A DNA stretch of 64,000 nucleotides from Helicobacter sp. (GTDB lineage: Bacteria; Campylobacterota; Campylobacteria; Campylobacterales; Helicobacteraceae): assembly GCF_014799995.1 (NCBI RefSeq), contig NZ_JAAVGY010000003.1, positions 1-64,000 on the forward strand. The letters are read 5' to 3'. The stretch's first letter is position 1; every line of letters starts with the position of its first letter. Of the stretch, positions 35,716 to 44,952 are shown one piece after another. A program made the translations under genes and the position numbers. Below the pieces are notes generated by a model, which did not search any database, was not told the origin of the DNA, and saw nothing but the letters and a program-made list of their open reading frames with translations.

Positions 35716-36252
35716 TTATTCCTTAGGCTTTGAACTAGATTGGGATGCGTCATTTTGGGCTTCTTGAGTTTGCGAGGGTGTGAGATTTGCACCAAAACTC
35801 AAAGTGGTCTTGTCGTTTTTATGGAGTTGAATTTCTCTTTTTGATGACGCATTAGTATGAGATTCTGCGAGTGTGGAATCTGCTTGGGGTGCAGAATCTT
35901 GTAGATTTTGTGTGGAAATGGGGGTTTGTATAGGATTCTCACTTGAATTTGGAGATTTTTTAGGCTCTAAAAGACTTTCTTCAAGGTCTAAATTGAGCTC
36001 TTTTAACTCTAAATCCTTGCTTAGAGTTTGGACTTCTTGCGTGAGGCTATTTTTGTAAGCAAGGGCTTCTTCTTTGATTTTGCTTAGATTAACTTCACGT
36101 TCTAAGCTTTCCTTTGCTTCGTCCATTGTTTTTTTGACAGCTCTAAAGAATTTTGCCATATCCACTAGGGCTTTGGGTAGTTTCTCTGGTCCTAAAAAAA
36201 TAATTGCTACCACTGCAATCATTAAAATTTCAAAAAATCCCATTCCAAACAT
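35716..36252 (-). CDS. tatB: Sec-independent translocase subunit TatB
   Basis: Single-span Tat component, 178 residues. The N-terminus FGMGFFEILMIAVVAIIFLGPEKLPKAL and the amphipathic helix MAKFFRAVKKTMDEAKESLERE are typical of TatB. The long polar tail is variable. It is the first gene of the tatB–tatC–queA–rsmG run, which matches the H. pylori order. tatA is not in the window. Confidence 0.92.
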   Translation of the reverse strand: MFGMGFFEILMIAVVAIIFLGPEKLPKALVDMAKFFRAVKKTMDEAKESLEREVNLSKIKEEALAYKNSLTQEVQTLSKDLELKELNLDLEESLLEPKKSPNSSENPIQTPISTQNLQDSAPQADSTLAESHTNASSKREIQLHKNDKTTLSFGANLTPSQTQEAQNDASQSSSKPKE

Positions 36253-36364
36253 TGCTAAATCTTGCCTTTTTATTTGTTTTTGTCAGAATTTTGCGATTCT
36301 ATCCAATTTTGGAATAAAGTGTGCTTAGAGAATTGCAGAATTCTATTTTAGAAAAAGGCAGACA

Positions 36365-36688
36365 ATGAAACAAAAAACCCTCAAGAAATTGTTTATTTTT
36401 GGTTACCTCGCGTGTGTTGCAATGTTTTTTGGCGGGTGTATTTCACCCAAAACAGATGCATTCTTGCTAGGTGCTGGGATTGGTGCGGGAATAACGGCGT
36501 ATTTTATGAAAGGTGGTGAGATTGCGGGATATAGTGCGCGCTCATTACAAAGTGCTGGAGAAAGTAGTGGTGGGCAATCTTTGCGAGATTCGTCTATCCC
36601 GTCTGATTTAGAGTGGTTTTATTTGGAAAAAGAAATTTTTTCTGACATACAATTACAGAATCAAAGCAAAAGTTTGAGCCTGTTTTGA
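36365..36688 (+). CDS. Hypothetical lipoprotein
   Basis: A 107-residue protein with a signal peptide and lipobox-like FFGGC (C25). The mature part begins ISPKTDAFLLGAGIGAGITAY, a short Gly/Ala-rich hydrophobic stretch, then a polar Ser-rich tail. I do not recognise a family. AAAGGCAG precedes the ATG. Divergent from tatB, with purU converging 34 bases downstream. Confidence 0.65.
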   Translation: MKQKTLKKLFIFGYLACVAMFFGGCISPKTDAFLLGAGIGAGITAYFMKGGEIAGYSARSLQSAGESSGGQSLRDSSIPSDLEWFYLEKEIFSDIQLQNQSKSLSLF

Positions 36689-36721
36689 GATTCCAAGCTA
36701 GAATCTTTTAGCTTTTGTGAA

Positions 36722-37552
36722 TCAAAAAACAATGGTTTTATTATTATAAACGAAAATCTTTTCCTCTAGGGCGAGATTGAGTGCTTTAGCGAGCACGATT
36801 TTTTCTACATCGCGTCCGCTTTTTTGCATCTCTTTCCAACTCATCGCGTGGCTTACTTTGGTAATGTCTTGATAGATAATAGGTCCCTCATCAAGTGCGT
36901 TATTGACAAAATGCGCCGTAGCCCCGATGATTTTCACGCCACGTTCATAAGCTTGTTTGTAAGGATTTGCCCCAATGAATGCGGGAAGAAAGCTATGGTG
37001 GATATTGATAATCTTGCCCTCAAATTTTTGGACAAATTTTGGACTTAAGATTCGCATATATTTTGCGAGCACAATATAATCACTTGGGAATCTTTCTAGA
37101 ACTTCTAATACCTTTGTTTCGTGCTCTTCTCTTGTAAGATTCTCACTTGGAATACAAAAAAACGGCAGGTTAAACTTGTGGCATAATGGCTCTAAGAGTG
37201 TGTAATTAGAAATGATTGCCAAAATATCTGCGTTAAGCTCGCCGCTATCGTAGCGAATCAGTAAATCCCCTAAGCAGTGATTCTCTTTGGTACAGAGGAT
37301 TACGATTTTTTTGCGTTTGGCTTCAAAAGCCTCTATATGGGCTTGCGGAGAGAGTAGGGAGCAAATTTTCGCCCTTAAGGATTCTATCTCGCAGTTTCCC
37401 TCTATTTCAGAACGCATAAAGAAAATATTATTTTCCTTATCTACAAATTCGTCATTTTTGAGGATATTTAAATTTAATTCAAAAATCACGCGCGTAATCT
37501 CTGCAATCAAGCCTTTTTGGTCTGGTGTCTGAATCTTTAGTATAATTTGCAT
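36722..37552 (-). CDS. purU: Formyltetrahydrofolate deformylase PurU
   Basis: Hydrolyses 10-formyl-THF to formate and THF, balancing one-carbon units. An N-terminal ACT domain (MQIILKIQTPDQKGLIAEIT, about 1–80) precedes a formyltransferase-like domain with the NIHHSFLPAFIGANPYKQA loop, GATAHFVNNALDEGPIIYQD (catalytic Asp) and RDVEKIVLAKAL. It has 276 residues. It overlaps sppA by 16 bases. Confidence 0.94.
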   Translation of the reverse strand: MQIILKIQTPDQKGLIAEITRVIFELNLNILKNDEFVDKENNIFFMRSEIEGNCEIESLRAKICSLLSPQAHIEAFEAKRKKIVILCTKENHCLGDLLIRYDSGELNADILAIISNYTLLEPLCHKFNLPFFCIPSENLTREEHETKVLEVLERFPSDYIVLAKYMRILSPKFVQKFEGKIINIHHSFLPAFIGANPYKQAYERGVKIIGATAHFVNNALDEGPIIYQDITKVSHAMSWKEMQKSGRDVEKIVLAKALNLALEEKIFVYNNKTIVF

Positions 37553-38445
37553 TCATTTCCCTTTAGCCAAATTTTAGAGAATTGTTCTAACGCAAGCACG
37601 ATTCCATTTTGCACGCCAAGTGCGAGATTTTCTCCAAAGATTTTTTCTAAATAAATGTCAATTTTATCTTTTTCTTCTTTGTGCCATTTGGGGTTTGTGA
37701 TATTGGCTTTTTGGAAGAGTAAGTTTTGTGCATCGTCAAGATTACCGACTTTATCAATCAAACCAAGTTCTAGCGCACTTTGAGCACTTAGGATTCTGCC
37801 TTGTGCGAAATTTGGTTCTTTTTGTGATGGAATCTTACGCGCAGTCGCGACTTCCTCTACAAACATTTGATATTGTTCATAGACTAAATCTTGGAGCATT
37901 GTTTCTTCGTCTTTTGTCCAAGGACGCATAAAAGTGCCCGCTTCCTTATAGATTCCTGCCTTAAGAGTTTGTGGCTTGATTCCTAACTTATCCGCTAATT
38001 CGCTAATATCTGCTCCATTGATAATCACGCCAATAGAGCCTAAAAGTGCGCCACGATTGGCTACAATAGAATCCGCCCAAACGCCGGCTAGATAGCTTCC
38101 ACTTGCCATTACACCTTGTGCATAGGCGATGATAGGAGTTTTTGCATTGATACGTTTAATAGTTTCAGAGATTTCTACACTTGGGGCAATCGCGCCTCCG
38201 GGTGAGTCAATAACAAGCAAGATTCCTTTGAGATTTGGAATTTGTTCTAGTTTTTTTAATTCCTCTAAGAAGCTATCACTTTGTAGAATCGCGCCATATA
38301 AATTGATTCTAGCGACATTTGCGTCTTCTAATGGCAAGTCGTCTTTAGGCATAAAAATCAAAACAATCACGAGTAAAAATACCAATGCTTTAAAATATTT
38401 AGTGATGAAGTCTAGCGGTTTGGTTAAAAAATCAAGAATTTTCAT
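37537..38445 (-). CDS. sppA: Signal peptide peptidase SppA
   Basis: Membrane-anchored Ser/Lys protease that degrades cleaved signal peptides. One N-terminal helix (ALVFLLVIVLIF) is followed by the ClpP-like domain: LVIDSPGGAIAPSVEI, GVMASGSYLAGVWAD with the nucleophile Ser, and KAGIYKEAGTFMRPW. ATG 38445 is preferred (AAGG seven bases upstream) over one 24 bases further. About 302 residues, the short SppA form. It overlaps purU. Confidence 0.93.
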   Translation of the reverse strand: MKILDFLTKPLDFITKYFKALVFLLVIVLIFMPKDDLPLEDANVARINLYGAILQSDSFLEELKKLEQIPNLKGILLVIDSPGGAIAPSVEISETIKRINAKTPIIAYAQGVMASGSYLAGVWADSIVANRGALLGSIGVIINGADISELADKLGIKPQTLKAGIYKEAGTFMRPWTKDEETMLQDLVYEQYQMFVEEVATARKIPSQKEPNFAQGRILSAQSALELGLIDKVGNLDDAQNLLFQKANITNPKWHKEEKDKIDIYLEKIFGENLALGVQNGIVLALEQFSKIWLKGNECKLY

Positions 38446-38556
38446 AAAACGCCTTGAGATAAAAATCAAAGCCCAAATTATAGCATAGCCAAAAATATTA
38501 AGTGTAAATTTGCTAAGATTTTGGCTTTAATATTGATGATTGAAGGTTAAATTTTA

Positions 38557-40356
38557 ATGGACGCGGCACAAAAGATTCGTAATTTCTCTATCATTGCGCA
38601 TATAGACCACGGAAAATCTACTCTAGCGGATTGTTTAATCCAAGCTTGCGGCGCAATTAGTGCGCGGGAAATGAGCGCACAGGTAATGGACACAATGGAG
38701 ATTGAAAAAGAACGTGGAATCACAATCAAAGCTCAAAGTGTACGTTTAAACTACCATTATAAAGGCGAAAATTATATCTTGAATCTCATTGATACGCCCG
38801 GACACGTGGATTTTAGCTATGAAGTTTCGCGTTCTCTTGCGTCTTGCGAGGGGGCATTGCTTGTTGTAGATGCAAGTCAAGGAGTGGAGGCGCAAACGAT
38901 TGCAAATGTGTATATTGCGCTAGAAAATAACCTTGAGATTATCCCTGTGCTAAACAAAATTGATTTGCCTGCTGCGAATGTTGAACGCGTAACAAGTGAG
39001 ATTGAACAAACCATAGGATTGGATTGTTCCAATATTTTGCAGGTAAGTGCCAAGGCAAACATTGGAATCACGGAGTTATTAAATACGATTGTAGAAAAAA
39101 TCCCAGCTCCAAGTGGCGATGTGAATGCTCCCACTAAGGCATTGATTTATGATTCTTGGTTTGATAATTATTTAGGAGCACTTGCGCTTGTGCGTGTGTT
39201 TGAAGGAAGTATTAAGGTGGGGCAGAATCTTTATATTATGGGCAGTGGGAAGAATCACGAGGTGTTAGGGTTGATGTATCCTCACCCTTTGCATCAAGAA
39301 AAAACAAAAGTGATTCAAAGCGGAGAGATTGGAATCGTGATTTTGGGGCTTAAAAATGTAACAGATATTGCAGTGGGCGACACGATGACAGACTTTAAGG
39401 TGCGCACAAAAGAGCCTGTGGCTGGATTTGAGCCGGCAAAACCTTTTGTATTTGCAGGGATTTATCCGATTGATACAGACAAGTTTGAAGATTTACGTGA
39501 TGCACTAGACAAATTAAAGCTGAATGATTCTAGCCTCACTTATGAGCCTGAAACTTCTGTCGCATTGGGTTTTGGATTCCGCATTGGGTTTTTGGGTCTT
39601 TTGCATATGGAAGTAGTCAAGGAACGGCTAGAACGCGAGTTTGGGCTTGATTTGATTGCGACTGCACCAACGGTTGTTTATGAAGTGAGTCAAACCAATG
39701 GTGAGATTGTTTATATTCAAAATCCAAGTGAATTGCCACCAGAACAAAAAATCGCACAGATTAAAGAGCCTTATGTACGTGCAACGATTATTGTCCCTAG
39801 CGAATTTTTAGGCAATATCATTACGCTTCTAAACAAAAGACGTGGAATCCAAAAGAAAATGGAATATTTGCAAGAAACGCGTGTTTTGCTAGAGTATTGG
39901 ATTCCAACAAATGAAATCGTAATGGACTTTTATGATAAATTAAAATCTTGCACCAAAGGCTATGCGAGTTTTGATTATGAACCTATTGATTATCAAGAGG
40001 GGGATTTGGTGAAGCTGGATATTCGTGTTGCTAATGAGATTGTAGATGCGCTTAGTATCATTGTGCCAAAATCCAAAGCCTATGAACGCGGTAAGGAATT
40101 GGTGGAGGCAATGAAAGAGATGATTCCGCGTCAGCTCTTTGAAGTGGCGATTCAAGCAAGCATAGGCAATAAAATCATTGCGCGCGAGACCGTCAAGTCA
40201 ATGGGTAAGAATGTTACAGCAAAATGCTATGGAGGGGATATTACGCGTAAGCGCAAGCTACTAGAAAAGCAAAAGGAAGGCAAAAAACGTATGAAAGCTA
40301 TTGGTAAAGTTGCTTTGCCACAAGAAGCTTTCTTAGCAGTGCTAAAGATTGATTAA
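38557..40356 (+). CDS. lepA: Elongation factor 4 LepA
   Basis: Translational GTPase of 599 residues. G1 is AHIDHGKST, switch I includes [11 protein letters not shown]3 is DTPGHVDF, G4 is NKID. The LepA C-terminus carries [22 protein letters not shown]. The normal length and complete motifs show an intact gene. A perfect hairpin follows the stop. Confidence 0.97.
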   Translation: MDAAQKIRNFSIIAHIDHGKSTLADCLIQACGAISAREMSAQVMDTMEIEKERGITIKAQSVRLNYHYKGENYILNLIDTPGHVDFSYEVSRSLASCEGALLVVDASQGVEAQTIANVYIALENNLEIIPVLNKIDLPAANVERVTSEIEQTIGLDCSNILQVSAKANIGITELLNTIVEKIPAPSGDVNAPTKALIYDSWFDNYLGALALVRVFEGSIKVGQNLYIMGSGKNHEVLGLMYPHPLHQEKTKVIQSGEIGIVILGLKNVTDIAVGDTMTDFKVRTKEPVAGFEPAKPFVFAGIYPIDTDKFEDLRDALDKLKLNDSSLTYEPETSVALGFGFRIGFLGLLHMEVVKERLEREFGLDLIATAPTVVYEVSQTNGEIVYIQNPSELPPEQKIAQIKEPYVRATIIVPSEFLGNIITLLNKRRGIQKKMEYLQETRVLLEYWIPTNEIVMDFYDKLKSCTKGYASFDYEPIDYQEGDLVKLDIRVANEIVDALSIIVPKSKAYERGKELVEAMKEMIPRQLFEVAIQASIGNKIIARETVKSMGKNVTAKCYGGDITRKRKLLEKQKEGKKRMKAIGKVALPQEAFLAVLKID

Positions 40357-40360
40357 GATT

Positions 40361-40377
40361 GCGAGATAGAATCTCGC
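40361..40377. terminator. Bidirectional hairpin between lepA and the convergent gene
   Basis: GCGAGAT and ATCTCGC pair perfectly around a 3-base loop, five bases after the lepA stop and a few bases from the stop of the convergent gene. No long T run follows on the plus strand, so strength is uncertain, but the position between two 3' ends fits termination for both. Confidence 0.5.
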
Positions 40378-40380
40378 TAA

Positions 40381-42483
40381 TTATTGGTCTTTAGGAGCTT
40401 CTGCTGCGGGTTGTTGTGCGACTTGTGGATATTCTTCAACTTGTTCTTTAACTGCAACAAAAATCATTACATAAAGCGAACGTTTTGTGTATTCGGTAAA
40501 AGCACTTTGGGCAGGGTTACATACTTCGCTACAAATCAAATAATGTTTTTGTCCAATCGGAATAATTTTTTTGAAACTTTTTAAATTTTTGAAGTCAAAT
40601 TTTTCAGTTAAATTATAGTTTTCAAAATTAAAATCCTCTTTTGTAGTTGCTAGGATATTTTTTTGACTATCAAATGCAACGCCAAAGATTTCACTTTTAT
40701 CTGATAAAACCGCAGAATCTTCTTTAGGCAAAGCATTAGTTAAAAATTCTTGAATTTTATTGGAATCCAAAACATAAAGCAAACCACCCAAGAAGCGATT
40801 ATTTTCCCCTTTGATAACATTATAGAAAAGGAATGTTTTTTTGTTGTCATAGAAGATTGTGGGTTCATAGTTTGAGGTGATGAGGTTATCAGTATTGCTA
40901 CTAAGGCGGTCAATAATGCTAACTTTTTTTGCATTATATTGTGCATCGTCTAAAGCGTTTTGCAAGGTATTACCCTCTTTATCAAACAAAATGATATTAT
41001 AAAAGTTTCTAAATGTTTCTTTTAAATGCTCTAAAAGTGTTTTTGTGTTTGTAAGTGTTTCAGGTGTGAGATTCCCTTGTGCGTGTTCGCTCAAATAAGC
41101 TTTAAATTCTGTTTCGTTTTTTATCCAATTGGAATCCTTGCCGCATTCTTTAAAGAGGCTATCCATCATTAGCACAGAGTATTGAGAATAATAGCTAATG
41201 ACATTAAAGAGCGCATTATAAATTCCTTTTTGTAGCTCTTCTGTAGATTGGACACAGAGTGTATTCATTTCTTCGCTTAGGATTCGGATATTGTTTAGAA
41301 TCGGATTGAGCGCATAGGAGTGGCTTTTAGACGCAATGATTTCACCATTAATAACAACATCTCCCAATTCCTCGTTGATATTCTCGCTTTCTGCAATCAC
41401 CATATCCAAGTCTTTTGTAACCAATAAAGAATTTTCCAATAAAAAGGGGTCAATTTTATGATTGGTTTGTTTTTTGGTGTCAAACGCAATGTAAAGCGGC
41501 ACGATTCTACAAATACGCCATTGTTCAGCAATGCTTGTAAAGCCGCCTATGTTTCCAATTTCTCGTAATGCAACCATACAAGCTTTAGAACGATATTCTA
41601 AAAAGGTATAGTCTTTGTGCTCTGCAAGATTGAGTAATTGCCCATTTGGAAATACACGCGTATTATCGGAAAACAAAATATGATTTTTAGAATCAATGAT
41701 AATAAGGTTGGATTGTGGCAAACGATAGGGGAAACTTTCAAGGATTGTTTTGTATTCTTCTTGAAAATTAATAACTAAAACCAATGTGATAATGGGTGCT
41801 TGCTCTTTGCTTTGGCGCAAAGGCACGACAAAGAAAAATTCTGTTCTTTCTTGCTCTTGTTCTTTGGTGTTATAGAAATCAACCTTTTGGTAAAATTCTC
41901 CATAGCTTTCCAACTTGTGCGCTTCGAGGACAGATGCTAATTTGGTTTTATAGGCAATAGCGTATTTTTGTCCTAAATCAATCGTTTGCAAAAGCGAACC
42001 ATCATTTTCATAAAGCAATATATCTTTATATAATGTACTATTAGAACCAAATTTTTTAAGATAAGAGGTAATCGTTTCTAAGGCTGCTTTGGATTTTTCT
42101 GGGTCTTTACCTTTATGGGAATCAAATTCTAGGCATAAGTTTAGTAAATGCCTGCTGTTTGCGAGTTGCAAAATGTCTTCGTGGCGATTATGAAAATAGA
42201 ATTTTAAAATTTCAGAAACAATTTTGACTGAAGTGTCCGCCTCTTCATAGGAATTGAAAAAGTTTTGCTCTAATATGGTTTCAATGAGTTTATCTTGAAG
42301 ATTTTCAAACTTTTCTTGCGTCTCTTCCATATAAGTAAAGAGGTTTTCCGCAATATCAAGTGAGCTGATTTTTCCTGTTAATGTCGTTTTGCTAAGTAGG
42401 TTGTTGAATGACGCAAATTGAGATTCATAACGTTGAACCATTGGCATATAGTTACTTAGAAGTTTGATGGTTGAAGACTCCAT
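40381..42483 (-). CDS. Large cytosolic protein with two Cache-like modules, orphan
   Basis: A 700-residue protein without a signal peptide or transmembrane helix. A helical N-terminus (about 1–140) is followed by a module (about 150–350) with YKDILLYENDGSLLQTID, FFFVVPL and NLIIIDSKNHILFSDN, and a second one (about 500–660) with FYNIILFDKEGNTLQNALD, TFLFYNVIKG, LGGLLYVLDS and KHYLICSEVCNP. Both look like Cache/PAS-type ligand folds, normally periplasmic in chemoreceptors. It ends in a Pro/Ala-rich tail. No HAMP, kinase or receptor domain is present. It converges on lepA and lies downstream of glnA. Function unknown. Confidence 0.55.
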   Translation of the reverse strand: MESSTIKLLSNYMPMVQRYESQFASFNNLLSKTTLTGKISSLDIAENLFTYMEETQEKFENLQDKLIETILEQNFFNSYEEADTSVKIVSEILKFYFHNRHEDILQLANSRHLLNLCLEFDSHKGKDPEKSKAALETITSYLKKFGSNSTLYKDILLYENDGSLLQTIDLGQKYAIAYKTKLASVLEAHKLESYGEFYQKVDFYNTKEQEQERTEFFFVVPLRQSKEQAPIITLVLVINFQEEYKTILESFPYRLPQSNLIIIDSKNHILFSDNTRVFPNGQLLNLAEHKDYTFLEYRSKACMVALREIGNIGGFTSIAEQWRICRIVPLYIAFDTKKQTNHKIDPFLLENSLLVTKDLDMVIAESENINEELGDVVINGEIIASKSHSYALNPILNNIRILSEEMNTLCVQSTEELQKGIYNALFNVISYYSQYSVLMMDSLFKECGKDSNWIKNETEFKAYLSEHAQGNLTPETLTNTKTLLEHLKETFRNFYNIILFDKEGNTLQNALDDAQYNAKKVSIIDRLSSNTDNLITSNYEPTIFYDNKKTFLFYNVIKGENNRFLGGLLYVLDSNKIQEFLTNALPKEDSAVLSDKSEIFGVAFDSQKNILATTKEDFNFENYNLTEKFDFKNLKSFKKIIPIGQKHYLICSEVCNPAQSAFTEYTKRSLYVMIFVAVKEQVEEYPQVAQQPAAEAPKDQ

Positions 42484-42614
42484 ATTAAATCCCTAAAAAT
42501 TAAAATGATAGAATTTTTTATTATAACAAAATTTTAGATATTTTAAAATAAAATTGACTTGATAGGAAAAGTTTATGATGAAATCTTTATCGCGATGATT
42601 TTGATTGGTGTTGT

Positions 42615-42642
42615 GGCTTGCAATTTAACAGAATTGCAAGCC
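42615..42642 (-). terminator. 11-bp stem-loop after glnA
   Basis: GGCTTGCAATT (42615–42625) pairs perfectly with AATTGCAAGCC (42632–42642) around a 6-base loop, 16 bases beyond the glnA stop. No T run follows on the minus strand. It may terminate or protect the glnA message. Confidence 0.5.
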
Positions 42643-42657
42643 ATATTCAAGATTATC

Positions 42658-44094
42658 TTAGCAGCTATAAGTTGTGATAAATTCAAAAGGATGCGGACGT
42701 GCTTCCCAGGGCCAAATTTCGGTTTCAAATTTGTATTGCTTGTAAGTCTGAATGAAATCTTCAGTGAAGACTTTGCCTGCTTTGAAAAATTCTTTATCCA
42801 ATAGCATTTCTTCTATCGCACTTCTTAGAGTGTGTGGAAGTTGTTTAATGCCTTTTTCACGAATCTCATCTAGGGTGAGTTCAAAGAGATTCACTTCCAT
42901 AGGAGCACCGGGGTTTGTTTTATTGATGATTCCATCTAAGCCACCCATTAGAAGTGCTGCAAAGGCTAGGTAGGGATTGCTTGAGCTATCGGGGAAGCGA
43001 AATTCCATTCTTTTTGCTTTTTCTCCGCTATTATAAGGAATCCTAATGCTTGCACTGCGATTCTGTGCGGAGTAAGTTAAAATGCTTGGTGCTTCAAACC
43101 CCGGAATCAATCGCTTGTAGGAGTTAGTGGAGGCATTGGTAAAAGCTGCAATGCTTCTTGCGTGTTTCAAGACACCGCCCAAGAAGTGCATTGCCATTTC
43201 GCTTAAGCCCTCATAAGCGTCTCCTGCGAAAAGATTTTTTCCATTTTTCCAAATGCTGATATGCGTGTGCATTCCGCTTCCATTATCGCCATAAAGTGGT
43301 TTTGGCATAAAAGTCGCTGTTTTGCCATTAAGGTGGGCAACCATTTTGACGACATATTTGAGCTTTTGGACATTGTCTGCTGCCTCTAGCATATCTCCAA
43401 ATTTTATCCCCACTTCGCCTTGCCCTTGCGCCACTTCGTGATGCACGATAAAAGTCTCCAAGCCTACTTGGTTTAGCACTTTGACAATTTCTGCGCGTAA
43501 ATCTACCATAGAATCCACCGGTGCGACAGGAAAATAGCCTCCTTTTGTGCCCGGACGATGTCCAAGATTCACCCCCTCATATTCTTTAGAGCGATTCCAT
43601 TCTCCCTCTTCGGTATCAATTTCATAATATTGACAATTTACAGAATCTTTCATCTTAATAGAATCAAAGATAAAAAATTCATTTTCAGGACCAAAATAAG
43701 CTATATCCCCGATTCCGCTTGTTTGTAGGTGTTTTACCGCGCGTTTGACAATGCTACGTGGGCATTTGTCGTAAGGTTTGTTTTCATAAATATCCCACAC
43801 ATCACAAAACACTACCACCGTCGTATCCGCAGTAAAAGGGTCAATGAAATAACGCACAGGGTCTGGGATTAGAATCATATCTGATTTATTTACGGGTTGC
43901 CACGCAGGAAAAGAGCTTCCATCAAATGGAATCCCCTCAAAACTACTTTCATCAATAGAGCTTGCACTGAAAGAAAAATGATGCCAAACGCCTTTGATGT
44001 CTGTAACGCGGAAGTCAATAAACTCTACTTCATTTTCTTTACAAAAATCAAAAAATTGCTTAATTGCTTCTTTGCTAGCCACAGGTTTTTCCAT
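42658..44094 (-). CDS. glnA: Glutamine synthetase type I, adenylylation Tyr replaced by Phe
   Basis: Makes glutamine from glutamate, ammonia and ATP. About 478 residues. Motifs include [38 protein letters not shown] and [27 protein letters not shown] 44094 ([14 protein letters not shown]) is chosen because homologues start there; an upstream in-frame ATG at 44235 gives an unrelated leader. The region equivalent to NLYDLP is NLFELT, so the adenylylated tyrosine is a phenylalanine. As I recall, H. pylori GlnA has the same change (NLFKLT). Confidence 0.95.
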   Translation of the reverse strand: MEKPVASKEAIKQFFDFCKENEVEFIDFRVTDIKGVWHHFSFSASSIDESSFEGIPFDGSSFPAWQPVNKSDMILIPDPVRYFIDPFTADTTVVVFCDVWDIYENKPYDKCPRSIVKRAVKHLQTSGIGDIAYFGPENEFFIFDSIKMKDSVNCQYYEIDTEEGEWNRSKEYEGVNLGHRPGTKGGYFPVAPVDSMVDLRAEIVKVLNQVGLETFIVHHEVAQGQGEVGIKFGDMLEAADNVQKLKYVVKMVAHLNGKTATFMPKPLYGDNGSGMHTHISIWKNGKNLFAGDAYEGLSEMAMHFLGGVLKHARSIAAFTNASTNSYKRLIPGFEAPSILTYSAQNRSASIRIPYNSGEKAKRMEFRFPDSSSNPYLAFAALLMGGLDGIINKTNPGAPMEVNLFELTLDEIREKGIKQLPHTLRSAIEEMLLDKEFFKAGKVFTEDFIQTYKQYKFETEIWPWEARPHPFEFITTYSC

Positions 44095-44198
44095 AAGATG
44101 AATCCTTGAGAATAAAATTTGCGCAATTCTACAAAGTTTTTGTTTAATTATGATTGAATAAAAACTTTCGTTTTTAACTCTAAAAGCGCAAAAGTAGT

Positions 44199-44240
44199 GC
44201 GTCCTTGCGAGGACTGCAAAAGCGAAGCAATCCATAATCT
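44199..44240. repeat. Intergenic repeat element (copy 1) upstream of glnA
   Basis: Contains GTCCTTGCGAG at one end and CGAAGCAATCCATAATCT at the other, ends shared with repeats at 48439, 51086, 51149 and 59881. It lies in the 296-base gap between glnA and the DedA gene. The rest of the gap is AT-rich and I see no gene in it. Confidence 0.6.
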
Positions 44241-44390
44241 TAATATATTCATCAAACTAATTAATGGAATCTTAAAGGATAAGATTTTGTATTTTTGTTT
44301 TTTAAAGCCATAAAAATAAGCAGAATCTACTACAAAAAAGAAAAATTTTGCTAAAGTTTTATTCCTGATTGCTAGAACTTAAGGACAGAT

Positions 44391-44951
44391 ATGCAAGAAA
44401 CAATAGATTTAATTGCGAAATATGGCTATGCGATTTTATTTTTATATTCCTTAGGGGGAGGATTTATTGCGCTCGTGGGTGCAAGCATTTTGAGCTTTGC
44501 GGGGAAAATGGATTTGAGCCTTAGTATCTTAGTAGCCGGTGTGGCAAATTTTTTGGGTGATTGGTTGCTTTTTTATCTTGCGCGTTATCAAAAGGCAATG
44601 ATGCAGCCCTATCTTGCGACACATCGGCGCAAACTTGCCTTAGTGCATTTGCTTATGCGCAAGTATGGTTCGGTGATTTTAGTTATCAAAAAATATATTT
44701 ATGGGTTTAAAACCCTCGTGCCGCTTGCGGTTGCACTAACCTCTTATTCTTTGGTGAAATTTAACCTTTATAATGCGATTGGTGCGGTGATTTGGAGTGT
44801 AAGCATCGGGGTTTTGGGATATTTTTCGGGTGGAATCCTCATCAAAGGTTTTGAGCTCATAGGGGATTATCCCGCCTTAGCTCCTGTGTTTTTGGTTGTC
44901 TTGTTGGGTGGGCTTTGGTTATGGTTAAGTCGTGCGACAAAAAGGCGTTAA
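44391..44951 (+). CDS. DedA family membrane protein
   Basis: A 186-residue inner-membrane protein of the DedA/SNARE-associated family (GGGFIALVGASILSFAGKMDL, GVANFLGDWLLFYLARYQ, KKYIYGFKTLVPLAVALTSY, NAIGAVIWSVSIGVLGYFSGG), with about five hydrophobic stretches. Family members support membrane homeostasis and flip undecaprenyl phosphate or other lipids in some bacteria. Its basic tail (RATKRR) ends one base before the metH start. Confidence 0.85.
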   Translation: MQETIDLIAKYGYAILFLYSLGGGFIALVGASILSFAGKMDLSLSILVAGVANFLGDWLLFYLARYQKAMMQPYLATHRRKLALVHLLMRKYGSVILVIKKYIYGFKTLVPLAVALTSYSLVKFNLYNAIGAVIWSVSIGVLGYFSGGILIKGFELIGDYPALAPVFLVVLLGGLWLWLSRATKRR

Positions 44952-44952
44952 A

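Noticed and set aside
44095..44235. 47-residue N-terminal extension of GlnA
   Set aside because: The segment has no match to GlnA N-termini, overlaps the repeat element, and the ATG at 44094 fits homologues.
44932..44952. Cobalamin riboswitch or leader before metH
   Set aside because: metH begins one base after the DedA stop, leaving no room for a leader; upstream is coding.
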